From: Struthidea cinerea
Taxonomy: Eukaryota; Chordata; Aves; Passeriformes; Corcoracidae
DNA: 64,000 nucleotides
Direction of reading: 5' to 3'
Assembly (NCBI GenBank): GCA_013397865.1
Contig: VZTI01003892.1
Location: 519,181 to 583,180 of the forward strand
A model generated the notes under the pieces. The model had not been told where the DNA came from and did not search any database. It saw only the letters and a list, made by a program, of their open reading frames with translations. The position numbers and the translations under genes are program-made. This document shows positions 26,421-37,739 of the stretch, in pieces; within the stretch, counting starts at the first letter, position 1, and each line of letters begins with the position of its first letter.

Positions 26421-28879
26421 TGGTTCCATTCCTTCCTGGATCGTGTCTATGTTGCTTTCTCTCCATCCTCTGCACAACAGCGACAAGAATGTGTTTATTG
26501 GTGAAAGAAATGAAACGGCAAAAAAAAGAACTTATGAGGCACTCAGAAGAGATAAGGTTGAAAGAAATGTCTTGTCTCTCTGTAGAAGTTTAGTAAAGTT
26601 AGTAAAAGTTTAGTAAAAGGGAGCAGCAGCACCAGTACCTTCTCCAAAGCTAGAGCAGAAAAGGCAATGGTATTTTGAAGCTGGAGATGGAAGACAAGCA
26701 GAATGAAGTAGGGCTGCGACAAGAGCTGTCACTCTGGGAACAATGAACTTGGTTACATTTGATCTTGTGTCAGTGCCCTCAAAGGCAACTTCAGAGATGT
26801 TTGCTACCATTAAACATAAAACCAGCTGCAAGTCAACGCTTTTTACTTTTACCAAGTGTCATTCCTTATTTATTTAATACACTCTGTAGAGTGAAGTTTA
26901 TTAATACAGTCAGTTGTGGGAACTGCCTGATGAAGACAGAGAGGAAGAAGCACAAGTTCATTTGGAATTCTCCGAGCTTTCTAGAGTGGGGTACATAAAA
27001 ACAGCTATACCACTGCCATCAGAAAAGATAGGACATTTGGGAAAACAGCCCAAGTCCTAGTAAACATGTATCTATTTAACTTCTGAGCTCATCCACTGCT
27101 ATACTGGTGGTTTAATGAGGTTCCCATGTTAGAAACTGCACATGGCTTAACTGAGGATGCCAGAGCAGGAAAACTAGAGAGTCTGTAGGTCTTTATCAAG
27201 ATATAACACACTCCTACTCACTTCACAGAAACAGAAATTAATCCACTTTCTTTTTTGTTTTAGATGAGGAGATGAGACTGAAAACAGTAGAAAGAATCAC
27301 GAGTACCATTTCATGTTTCAGAAGTTCAAACCCATGCGAGTATGTAAAACACTGCCCTCGCACTTTGTGTAGCAGGAAAGCCAGGGCTGGTGAAATAGCT
27401 GCTTGAGAAAGATCTTTGGGTTTTTATAATCCCAGACTGCTGAGGCTCAGACTGTGGGTATTTTACAAGATAGTTCTGCTACTGCTACCCTTTTAGCATG
27501 AGTCATTTTCTGGGCGACCTTTTAAGTCAGCCAAGAACTAAACACCACCTGTTAACTCTGTGTTTCCTATTCACTGTGCTTGACACAACGCCGTGGATGA
27601 CAAACGCTCACTGAATTATGAGGTGAGACACAAGTGAAAGCTAAAGCTTAGACGTCTAATATATTTAAGCTGTTGTAGATCTACTTCCAAACACTGCCTG
27701 TCTCTATCATGCAAATTTTCCAAGCCTTATTCTGCTTCTGTGCAAACAGGCTTGATGCCAAACCAAGGTCCACATTTTCTGGTAATTTCTCATTATTCTG
27801 TATTTCTGCTTCATGAAGTGATGTGTTTTGTTGTCTGCTTGTAGAAAAAAAAAAGAGTTCACATGCAATTTGTCATTGTGGGGGATTTACCGTAGGTCAA
27901 ATTTATGATTAATCTGTTGCTTTGTGTTAGCCATTTAGTGATGGCCGTAAACAGATTTAATGAGTCACGTGAAGTAACAGAAATGGACAGCTTGTAACAG
28001 TCAAATATCTACTAGGGTACAACATGGCTGGAAAATAAACAAGTATTTTGGTTTCTCAAGCCAGTGAACATTACTCAGGAGATGAAAGAAGTTCTATTGA
28101 AAAAAATAAAATCTCTGCTCTGTATGTACAGCAGTTCAGATCTGTATTTCTAGGGAAATCAAACACTTGCTCTCCTAGGGGCAACTGATCCTAGGAAATT
28201 TCCTAAGAAATTGATTTCCTTAGAGAAATCCTCCATTAGGTAACAATTCACAAATGACAATACAATAGCACAAAGATGAATACAGCTGTTAGGGGTGGCA
28301 AGAGGCTGCACTCCTGTGTCACATCACTGCGGGTGGATGTGCTGCACAGGGCATCTTCACACGAGGCATGTTTTACTCAGCACATCTCTTTCTATGGTCG
28401 GGGATTTTTTTCGACAAAAGTCATCCTTTTCTCAGGCCCAGTACAGCGAAAGAAGTAGCTCCATTGGGAGCAGGAGCCTGCTCTATCCCTGGCTGCTGTG
28501 GCCAGGGCTCACCTTCAAGTCAGAGGCAAATTCTCCTAAGGCATTTATTCTGGACTGATAAAAAAAAACAGTGAGGAAAACAGATTAATCAAAACTTCAG
28601 TTTAAAAATCCCACTGAAGACTTTGTTGTAGGCCCAGGTCAGACAAAATTTCTGACTACCATACGAAACCCTCAGGGTCTCACCACCATCAACACAAGTT
28701 TGACTTCACGTTGAATAAAGAGGCATCTCAGATATCTTTACCAACAGATTTTGAACAGGCCAAAATAGTAAACACACCCTTCCCTCCCCAAGTTCTCAGG
28801 TAATCTCATCAGTGTGAAACTGAGAGCAGAGACTGTCCTGAAGCAGAGATTATTAGAGCTAAAAGCACCTTCAATTTAC

Positions 28880-28962
28880 CTGCAAGGCAATATCCTGACA
28901 ACATCATTGGGCTTGTAGCCTTCGATACAAACAGCACAGTTATCAAAGTCTGGCTCAGTCTC
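28880..28962 (-). CDS. RNF150: RNF150 exon 4: first half of RING-H2 finger
   Basis: An 83-base exon: 27 codons (ETEPDFDNCAVCIEGYKPND then VVRILPC) plus AG of an Arg codon finished by exon 5. The acceptor is TCCTGTAG and the donor CAG|GTAAAT. It holds the first three zinc-binding cysteines of the C3H2C3 RING (CAVC, then LPC after 14 residues). The EGYKPNDVVRILPC segment is the conserved first loop region; the hydrophobic Ile and Val contribute to E2 binding in this fold. The RING is split by a 6.5-kb intron directly between the third Cys and the first His, so neither half is a functional domain alone. E3 ligase function is inferred from the complete ligand set across exons 4 and 5. Confidence 0.95.
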
Positions 28963-29379
28963 CTACAGGAAAGAGAATATTCATCATATTCATTTTTTTA
29001 TTTTGTTAGCTAATCTCTTCATATAAGAGCCTATGTGACAAAGTAAAACAGTCACTGAAGCAGATTGCAAATCCAGTAATGCATTTCAAAACCAGCAAGT
29101 CAGATTTTCTGACATGTTTCCAGTTGGAAACTTGCACTGGGAAGCATGCAGATTTAGTCAAGATGTTTTAACTTTCAGGATTTTCTGCATCTTTAACCGA
29201 GTCACCCTCTGTCCCCACTCCATTCCATCTGTAACTTGCTTACCAGCACTCCTCCCCCACCTGAAGGATGCAGTAGCTGAATAAGCAACTGGCATTTCTG
29301 TTCTGCCTCATTGTCCCAGAGGTCTGAAGGAATCCTCAGCACAGAGTTTCATTTAGTAACAAGCATTTTGAAAAATTAC
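28963..29379 (-). other. RNF150: RNF150 intron 3
   Basis: The short 417-base intron has donor GTAATT and acceptor CTGTAG on the minus strand. No repeat or other feature is seen in it. Confidence 0.9.
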
Positions 29380-29451
29380 CTTGTCACCTTTCCTGATCGT
29401 CCTGACTTGCAGCTTGCTGATTGCTTTCTTCGCGGCATCTCCAAGCCGGCG
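29380..29451 (-). CDS. RNF150: RNF150 exon 3: juxtamembrane basic segment
   Basis: A 72-base exon of exactly 24 codons, phase 0 at both ends, reading RRLGDAAKKAISKLQVRTIR then KGDK. The acceptor is TATTGCAG and the donor AAG|GTAATT. This short, highly basic linker joins the membrane helix to the RING and is strongly conserved in the Goliath family. It is likely helical and lies on the cytosolic face of the membrane. Because the exon is phase 0 and a multiple of three, skipping it would keep the frame and bring the RING directly next to the membrane. That is an inference from the phases; nothing here shows it occurs. Only 417 bases separate it from exon 4. Confidence 0.95.
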
Positions 29452-30327
29452 CTGCAATACAAAATTTGCTCTTAAGCAAACAGCAACTCTTCATGCAGAA
29501 ATAAAAACTTTTTCTCCCTAGGCTTCTTAATAATTTTAAGTACATGGAACAGGATAGTGTATAAATATAAACATAATAATTCATAATAAGGGCACAGTAG
29601 GTGTGTTACACTGCAGCAGTGAGTACCAATGTAGGTAACAAATCCACTATTTGGGTATCCTACTTCTTCCCTCTCTTTTTTTAATGACACTTGTAAAAAA
29701 AAAAAACTGGGCAGTTAGCAAAGTGAACACTGAACTTTATTCTTACATTGTTCCATAACTAGTTTGTGATCTTCAGCAGAATACAACTTCTGAAAGTGAG
29801 CTGTTAATTTTTTAACCACCAAAATTCTGAATAATCTCTGCTGTCTTTTTTCCTGCAATACAGAGTTGTCTACCTTAAAAAAATGAGGTGGAAGCACCTG
29901 CGGTTTCTTACAGGTAAAGCACTACATAGTCCTGCATTAACATCCTGTCCATACATAACCATTTGCTCATTCTTTGCCTTTCTATCTTTCCCTCCAGTGG
30001 ACCATAAAGTGATTACCACGTGATATTTCTGACTGTTCTCCCATATTTCCAAAACACTGTTACTGTGCTGGCAGGGTCACAGCCACCAGGATTAAAGTAT
30101 GTAGTAACAGCCTGACACAAAACACCCTGTCCTCAGACACTGAAGATGGACACGTCTGCCCCTTTCAAGAGGCTGGGAACATTGCGGGGTAGTTCACACA
30201 AACACTGCTCAGCACCCTGGGCTATGGAACTTGTTCCTGTATCAGTGCTCCAAGGACTTGGCTGCTCACTTGTGCTAATCCAGCAAGAAGGCAGTCTGTA
30301 GACGGACTCACAGGCTGGAGAAGTCTT

Positions 30328-30560
30328 TGGGAGGTCATGTACTCCCACCCCCTGCTCAAGGCTGGGTCAACTTCAAAGTCAGAGCTGTGTTAGTCAAGTT
30401 TTGAATATCTCCAGGAAAGGGAATTTCACAACCTCTGTGGATAATTTGTTTCAGTGCTTAACCAATCTCAGTCTTTTTTCTTCTCTAAACATACTAATGG
30501 AATTTCCGTTGCTGGTAATTTGTGACCATTACCCTGTGCACTTCCAGGAAGAGGCTGATT
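30328..30560 (-). mobile_element. CR1 LINE fragment, 3' tip missing
   Basis: Read on the plus strand, it follows the reverse complement of CR1: CCCCCTGCTCAAGGCTGGGT, GTTTTGAATATCTCCAGGAA, CACAACCTCTGTGGATAA, then CAGTGCTTAACCAATCTCAG. The terminal ATTCTATG repeat is absent. It lies in the same sense as RNF150. Confidence 0.75.
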
Positions 30561-33500
30561 CTGACTCCTCTCTGACCACCCTTTTTGCAGCTGGAAGCAG
30601 AGCCCTTCTTCCTCCTCCGCTCCCCACCCAGCTTAACAAGCTCCCTTCACCCCTCCTAAGATGCCATGTGCTTCTACCCCCAGACCATACTGGTGACCCT
30701 CCTTTGGGCACTCCCCATTTTTTCCATGCCTCTCTCACATGGTTTCATGCAGCAACGCCCATTCCAATGTCTTCTTGTCAGCTTTATAACAGTTCATGAT
30801 AGAGTGTGTTCCAATTTGCCACCAATAAATGCCTTGAACTCTTCCCTTCACGTCTCCTCCCCAACCACATTTCCAGCCATGCGTTGTTAGAGAGGAGAGA
30901 GACTTAGAGCCTTTGGTGACTCAGAAGACATTCAACTTTGCGAGCTGGGAAACTCCTGTGCCAGAGTTCAGAGGGCCCTGTCAGCAGGAAGGGTTTCCAG
31001 CTGGAGGGGATGAGAGCATGAGGCCAAAAATGGAAGGAAGCTCAAGGTAGTTTACAAATTGAGACCTAATCCCCACACAGATATAACCAGTAAATTACCA
31101 CTTTGGTCTTCAGATTCAATTAAAATCACTGGATTAAATTTAGAGAGTAAGCTTATTGGATTGGAAAGGATGACAAAACACATGCAATACTGAAAGCAGA
31201 GTGCAATTTCAGGTCTGGCTAAAGAGGTGAAAACAATCTTGGCTATCAGGAGATTTACATATGAGCTTTCCAGCAACTTAATTATTGAATGTGAAAGAGT
31301 ATCTTGTAGTTGCACACCTCTTTCTGTGGTCCATTTTTCTCACAGTCTCCCTTAAATAAAATAATCGAGTAAGAGTTGGAAACATTTCTTGTCAGCTATT
31401 TGGTTCTTTTATGTAAATCAAAGACAGACTGATAACATACAGCAAGACAAGAGCCATTATGTCCTGCTTCAGAAAGTGTTTGTGATCCCTTTTTATCATT
31501 ATTATTACTTTAATGAATGAAATGTCTCAGTTCTTTTTCGCATGTTCTTGAAGGGGAAAGGACAAGATTAAAAACTCATGTACATCTTTTGATCTGCTTT
31601 CTTCCATGTTTGATTTCTCTTATCTATCATAAACAGATAAGTTCATAACTTACATGCAAATGAGAGTAATTTAGTTTTGAAAGAACAGGAATTTCTTGGA
31701 CTAAAGTCAAACTTTCAAAGAATTCTCCCATTTGAATGCAAGGCATGCTATCAATAACCAATGATTTTTCCTAAAAGATAAGAAGTATTACAGCAGTTTA
31801 AGGCTTTAAAATGAGGCTTAGAGATTTACAGTCATAAATCTCATAATCTCATTAGCAAGGCTGCAAAATTCAGTACTGGACTGGAAGGAGTTAAGCATAT
31901 CAGATGCAGTGGTCTTGAGGAGATGGCAACGCTCATTAAAAAGGACGAATGGAAAGCACCACTTATGTATTCCTGAGAAAGTAAATGACCATAAATGCTG
32001 TGGAAGAGAAGTTACAGTAAGTGATTCTTCCTTAATGGCCTTACTAAACTACCACCTTTGCAGGGAGATCACCTTGTGCCTTGTGCAGAATGAGACACAT
32101 CATCAGGATGAGGTACTGGACACATCTATCCACAGACAAAGTTTGCAGACTCCATCATGGGAAGCATCTTCCCAAACTGCTTCAGAGATTGACATCTCTA
32201 TTCCGTGGCCACATCTCATTCCAAGCCATAGCCACCAGTCTTCCTTCTCAGATATATGCTCCACATGCTGACAGTCACATACTAAAGATTAACCCAGGAC
32301 ACGCGAGATCCTCCTCAACTCGAGTGCAATCACTACCTGCTTTGGCTTTCACTATCCTGCAAAACGGAAGGAGCCCAAGAAGTTTCAAAATGACTTTGTA
32401 GAAAACTTCCTCTGAACAAGAAGCCAGTGGAAAGAAGGGACACGGAAGAAATGTGGTAAACAAGTCTGGCACTGAAACATCATCCCCTCTTCATTTTCCC
32501 ATCTCACAAACAATAAAAAGAGAACTCTACTATTACTGGTGAAATATGAAATCTGACACACTGACAGGGTTGGTTTGTTGTTGCTTTTAAGTCTGTGTCC
32601 TGGCTGTTACAGGGCTGTGACATCAGGTCCCATTTCGCTGAATTATCTCTGGAACTTAACTTGTCATGTAATTCCAAACTGCTTCTAATTAGTTCTACAA
32701 TGTGATGTTTCTTGATGCAAACAATTCCCACAGCCTTTTACAAACTCTCTCAAATCTCTCATCGTCAGGAGCACTCCAGGAACAAGTTGCTGAGAAAACA
32801 GATTTTCTTACACAAATTTATCCTCTTCATATCAAAAGGATTTATCGTAAGGGCAACCACCTACTTCCTGGCCATCTTGTTAGGTGGGAAAAAAAGGTTC
32901 AATCGTGAATATTACTACCTATCTTCTACTTCCATATGTACTGTACAGTTGTTGGTGCTAGAGGTATTCTTAAAAATTAAATGTATTAAAATAAAAATCG
33001 ATACCTCACCATATTTGTAGTTGACACCCTGGCTGTAGGTGCACAAGCCCATAGTGGAAGACAATTCTGTGCTCTACTACATTAATTCCCAGCCAAGCTG
33101 GGATGAATAGGCCCTGGCATTCAGTGAGAATCTTTGAAATCCTGATTCTCCACTCATCAAAATCAGGCACCTAATTGGAGTAAGCTGTGTCTTCTGTCTG
33201 GCATGTGAACTTGGATTTTGCACACATAGTGAGGAAGAGTGGTAGCTGAAGATGTAGATGGACTATGTCTGGGCTTCATCTCACTGTGGAGTCACAGGAA
33301 ATGATTCCAGGAGATTTTTCAGTCTTTCTAGCTGCCTCTCTCTAGCTGCTGGATTCATTGCTTTCTTGATGGATAACTAAATCAGTTCGTTTTGGATTTA
33401 CTGCTTGCTCAGAAACTTCGCTGAGTGAAAGAAGGGAAGTGGATCTGGAAAGGAGAGTCACCATATACAGAAGGACTAGACAAAAGTGTTTATGAGGCTT

Positions 33501-33876
33501 GGTTAAAATCATAGGACACTATGATTTTAACCACAAATTTGTGATCCCATCCTTGAGCTACAAGAAAATGTGTCCAAGGAAAAAAAACCCAGAACTTCAT
33601 GGAAAATGGAGAGAAACACTCATGGGAAGGGTAAGAGCAAGCTGAGCTCTTCTGAACAACCTACATCATTATATTCCATAGCCTGGACTAAAAGAAACAA
33701 AACTAAACAGCCACAGCAACCCATTAACACAAATCATAAGAGTTTTGTCTGTATATTGCTACCATTTTTCATATGAAAAGAGCTAATAAAGAGATTAGAT
33801 GTCAGACAAAACTGTATGAAGAAAAGTGCATGAAGACTTTCTAGTTTCCCCCTTATTATTGCCCAGTTTTGCCCAC

Positions 33877-33894
33877 NNNNNNNNNNNNNNNNNN
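33877..33894. other. Assembly gap (18 N)
   Basis: Eighteen undetermined bases sit directly before a C-rich run, so the true length of the tract is unknown. Confidence 0.99.
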
Positions 33895-33925
33895 CCCCCC
33901 TCTTTCCCCCCCCCCCCCCCCCCCC
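33895..33925. repeat. Poly-C tract
   Basis: CCCCCCTCTTT is followed by 20 consecutive C bases (33906-33925). Its length may be wrong because it abuts an assembly gap. Confidence 0.85.
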
Positions 33926-35483
33926 ATTAATAGTATTTAATTACTTCGGAGGCACGCTTTCTAATACTTCTGAAGAACAGAACTAGTATAATAACCAAGT
34001 TATTAAAACTTCTCCATAGGACAACTGCTTGTGTACATGTTGGTCTCATTCAAACTTTGGAAAGAAAATACTGAAAAGAAAATATGTTTGAACATATAAA
34101 CACATCAGTTTCAAACTATAACGTATTACCTGAATGAGCTTCTTATTTTGCTGAGTTTCATGTTTATGTATGTCTATTTACACTGCTGATCTGCCTGTAT
34201 AATTACTTGATTGAAAGCACACTTACTCACACACACAAATTAGGCATGCATGTGCTTTTGCAGACAAAGCATCTAAAAATTATCACAGCCATTGCAGTCA
34301 CAGTGAATCTGCTGCCAATGATGTTCAAATTCCAGCTGGGATAGTCTCATTCTTGCTATCCAAAATTTCAGACTGTATATTTAAAAGGAAAATATATTAT
34401 TTCTGTCTGTAAATACAGAGCAGCTGCTCCTTATTTCAGAGGATGCCTGAATTTCAATGGGGGAAGGCAAGGGATTCCTACACATCAAGTATTTGTTACA
34501 GAGTGTGCAGCAGTGCTTTTCTCTACAAGATGATTATTCATACTCTCAATTTTACCTTTCCTGCAGAATAAGCAAGGCAACCCTCCTGGCCCTGACAGTA
34601 ATTTATTGAGGGTTCAGAAACCTCTCTGAATTACAGTGCATTTTTTTTCCTGCAGTAAAATGGTTATCTCCTCAGATTTTATACACTGATAACATTTTCT
34701 ACCTGTACCATTAGAATGAAATGTAGAAGCCTCTGCTTCCTAGTTCTGCTGAGATAGTTGCATCCAGACAAGAAAACATTAAATTTATTATTATTGTTGC
34801 TATTATTATTCACTGCTGAACTACCATAAAGATGGACAGTGCTTTATAAATCCACTTCTACTGACTTCTCTTCAGCTCTACAGGCTTTTTATCTCTTTCA
34901 AGGGGTTTGGACAAGATGCCAAAACCAATAGCAATGGTTTAATAACACTGGTGGCTACCACTACAGTCCTGTTCAGTGATCATTGTCAAATGAAGAGGGA
35001 TATGTTTGCCTTTCAAACCCAAGACCCTTCTAAGGAAGCATTAAAATGAGAATACTTTTTTTTTTCTTTCTTCACTTACTGAGAACCATTGCTTCACACA
35101 CACACACCTCACAGTGTTTTAGTCAGCATTTTGATCTCAAGGGTCCTTAGTTATATGCCTTGCTATGACACTTGGCTATATATACCAAAACAATCTTTTC
35201 ACAAATAAACATCAACTTTCTGTCTATTATTTGTGTGTTCTGCATAAGGGAAAAAACCCCATAATATACATACACTATTAATTTATTTTTTTTCTTGAAT
35301 CCCATCTATATTGACAGAAGTCTTGGCTTTTCCCAGATACAGTTACTTTTATATTCTTATTCTTTTCACTTTCTTGGGTTTTCTTCTGGTTTTCTGATTT
35401 TACTACACACTGACAATTTCTTTTACATCTATGCTAAATCCCTGATGACTTTTTGGAAACACAGTTACTCCAGCCCTGCTCAC

Positions 35484-35734
35484 CTGATTTCTGTCTCTGG
35501 CATTTGCATAGCGGAATCTCTGGATGTAGTAGAAGACCAGCCATGCCAGGGAGATGATCATCAGCACAATGAAGGAGATGGAGACGAACACCACTGAGGT
35601 CCGGCTGACGTACTTCTGCAGGTTGCGTGTCCCGATGGTTATGTACATCATCACAGTAATGTTCCTCTCCAGGAGGCTCACTATTTCTTTTCCTTTGGGT
35701 TCAGGAATCATTATTGCTACAACATCTTCTAAGC
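35484..35734 (-). CDS. RNF150: RNF150 exon 2: end of PA domain, transmembrane helix
   Basis: This exon has 251 bases: two bases that complete a Gly codon begun in exon 1, then 83 codons ending RDRNQ. The acceptor is TGATAG after a pyrimidine tract and the donor is CAG|GTGAGC. The first 45 or so residues (from LEDVVAIMIPEPKG) are the last strand and helix of the luminal PA domain and carry one N-glycosylation sequon, NIT. A hydrophobic segment from about exon residue 47 to 70 (VVFVSISFIVLMIISLAWLV) is the single transmembrane helix. The basic RFRYANARDR after it marks the cytoplasmic side. In Goliath-type ligases the PA domain faces the lumen and the RING faces the cytosol. A CR1 element begins only 57 bases upstream of the acceptor. 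The start codon is not in this exon. Confidence 0.95.
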
Positions 35735-35790
35735 CTATCAGACAGAGAGAGAAAAGGAACCTTAAGTAAAACAAGTGATCACCAAAAGGC

Positions 35791-36600
35791 AATCATAGAA
35801 TCACAGAGTATCCTGAGTTGGAAGGGACTCACAAAGATCACTGAAGTCCAACTCCTGGCCCTGCACAGGACATCCCAAAAATTCCACCATGTGCCTGAGA
35901 ACTTTGTCCAAATGCTTCTTGGACTCTGTCAGGCTTGGTTCTGTGACCACTTCCCCAGGGAGCCTGTTCCAGTGCCCAACCACCCTTTGGGTGAATAATC
36001 TTTTCTTAATATCCAACCTAAATCTCCCCTGACACAACTTCATGCCATTTCTTTGGGTCCTGTCACTGCCCACTGGCGAGAAGAGATCAGTGCCTGCCTC
36101 TCTGCTTCCCTCCCTGACGAAGTTATAACCGCGATGAGGTCACTCCTCAGTCTCCTCTTCTCATGCTGAACAGACCAAGTGACCTCAGCCACTCCTCATA
36201 CGGCTTTCCCTCAAGACCCCTCCTTTGGACCCTCTCTAGTGGCTTAATGTCTTTTTTATATTGTGGCACCCAAAACTGCCCCCAGCACTCGAGGTGAGGC
36301 CGCCCCAGGGCAGAGCAGAGCGGGACAATCCCCTCCCTTGCCCGGCTGGCGATGCTGTGCCTGATGCCCCCAGGACACAGCTGGCCCTCCTGGCTGCCAG
36401 GGCTCTGCTGCCTCACATTCAACTTTCCATCAACCAGGACCCCCAGGTCCCTTTGCACAGTGCTGCTCTCCAGCCTCTCATTCCCCAATCTGTCTGTACA
36501 TCCAGGGTTGCCCCATCCCAGGTGCAGAATCCGGCACTTGCCCTTGCTGAACTTCCTATGGTTGGTGATTGCTCAGCCCTCTGATTTGTCCAGCTTTGGC
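35791..36600 (-). mobile_element. CR1 LINE 3' end with reverse-transcriptase remnants
   Basis: About 800 bases of 5'-truncated CR1 in the same sense as RNF150. Its 3' end (reverse complement of ACTCTGTGATTCTATGATT) lies at 35791. On the minus strand, frames at 36488-36147 and 36073-35801 carry the C-terminal CR1 ORF2 blocks (LGVLVDGKLNV, PHLECWGQFWVPQYKKDIKP, RVQRRG, then GHWNRLPGEV). They are broken by stops and frame changes, so the element is dead. The 5' end is near 36600, where the CR1-like frame stops matching. It sits only 57 bases upstream of the exon 2 acceptor. Confidence 0.93.
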
Positions 36601-37686
36601 AAAACAGTAACAAGAAAGCTGTGCTTTCTTCTGCTCTTCCCTCCTGCTTACCAAGAGGGAAGTCAGATGGATCTGGTGAAGGTTTCAACTGAAACTAGTT
36701 ACACGTTGTGCTTCTATATACTAATCTTGGTGAGATACGTAAAATGTGTTCCATGGGTTGACATAAACAGATTTTCAGCACTACTGAGGCTTATCTGGAT
36801 GATATTGCTGTAAACACTGCAGAAAGGGGGGCACACTGCATCCAACACTCCATATACATTTATCAGTCTGTTTTGCAGGGTCATGAGTCTGTCAGAGAAG
36901 CCCCTCCAAACTCTGCATTCAGATCAGAAACACTTTCAGTCACAGATTCCCACATGGTTTCACAACTGGAATGTGCCAAAGCATCACTGCTCTTGCACCA
37001 GGCTGGCAACCAAAGAGCAGCTCAACATGCTCCCAGTGGCTCCCCACAGCCTAAGCCCACACCTTTGGGACTCTTTGCTGGGAGCTTGACTCCAACTGAT
37101 ACAAGTTTGAAGTCAAGAGCACTGTTTAATTCCACAAAAAAATTGCCTCTGCAGCCCAGATCAGCCCCTGACACAGTTTGCAGTATGGCTCCACAATGAT
37201 GCAAGTCAGCACAGCTGAGGCAGCAAAATCCCACTAATGGGATGAAGCAGGGACTTCCTACAGTCCTGCCAAGCCTTCTGCCATGATCCTGTGAACTGGG
37301 CCCTCCACCAATCTAGCGATCCTCAACTCCGCACCAGTCTTCCTTTCTGTACAGCACTGTTTGATGTTACTTGCATCACACATTGCTGAAACTATTTTCC
37401 TTTCTTTTCAATTTTATGTCCCGTGCGTACATGAAATATATGGTCTAAAATTATCTGCGATTCGCCAGGTTGTTAAATGCCTTTTATGGCCTCACAAATA
37501 AAAAAATCACTGCTTTACGGTTTAATATTAGGGATATTCTGTCCTTTCACTTCATGAAACAAGCATGTAGGCTATTTTTACACCTAAACTATGTTTTGCA
37601 ATAGTCAATTGTTCTAAGTAGCTAAGGACAGACAGGGTGTATTGTAATGTAAAAATGTGCTAGAAACAACAGCAAATGAAACAATC

Positions 37687-37739
37687 ACAAACTGGCATTT
37701 AGAAAGGTACAAACTGGCATTTAGAAAGGTACAAACTGG
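37687..37739. repeat. 22-base tandem duplication, about 2.4 copies
   Basis: The unit, beginning ACAAACTGGCATTTAG and ending AAAGGT, occurs at 37687 and 37709, with a third partial copy from 37731. The two full copies are identical. Confidence 0.9.

Larger units (their letters stand above)
26130..26485 (+). mobile_element. Solo LTR of an endogenous retrovirus with perfect 6-base target duplication
   Basis: A 356-base element starts TGTGGATGCT and ends AGCGACA. It is flanked by AGAATG at 26124-26129 and 26486-26491, a perfect 6-base target duplication that fits ERVK-like integration. On the plus strand it has CCAAT (26370-26374), TATATAAA (26393-26400) and AATAAA (26415-26420), then a pyrimidine-rich U5. 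The poly(A) signal lies at or before the predicted start, so R must be short. A perfect hairpin sits in U3 at 26184-26209. No internal viral sequence is present. It is antisense to RNF150. Confidence 0.88.
22351..28879 (-). other. RNF150: RNF150 intron 4
   Basis: The 6,529-base intron splits the RING-H2 coding sequence between the third Cys and the first His. It holds CR1 remains at 23146-23312 and perhaps 25225-25345, a solo LTR at 26130-26485, and an (ATA)n tract near 25635-25655. No other gene was recognised. Confidence 0.88.
29452..35483 (-). other. RNF150: RNF150 intron 2
   Basis: The 6,032-base intron contains a CR1 fragment at 30328-30560, a poly-C tract beside a small assembly gap near 33.9 kb, and short TTA and CA microsatellites near 34.8 and 35.1 kb. 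Between about 30600 and 33870 I see no gene or repeat that I can name. Confidence 0.85.

Noticed and set aside
30561..30799. Continuation of the CR1 fragment to the right of 30560
   Set aside because: The bases after about 30560 no longer follow CR1 order closely enough to include.
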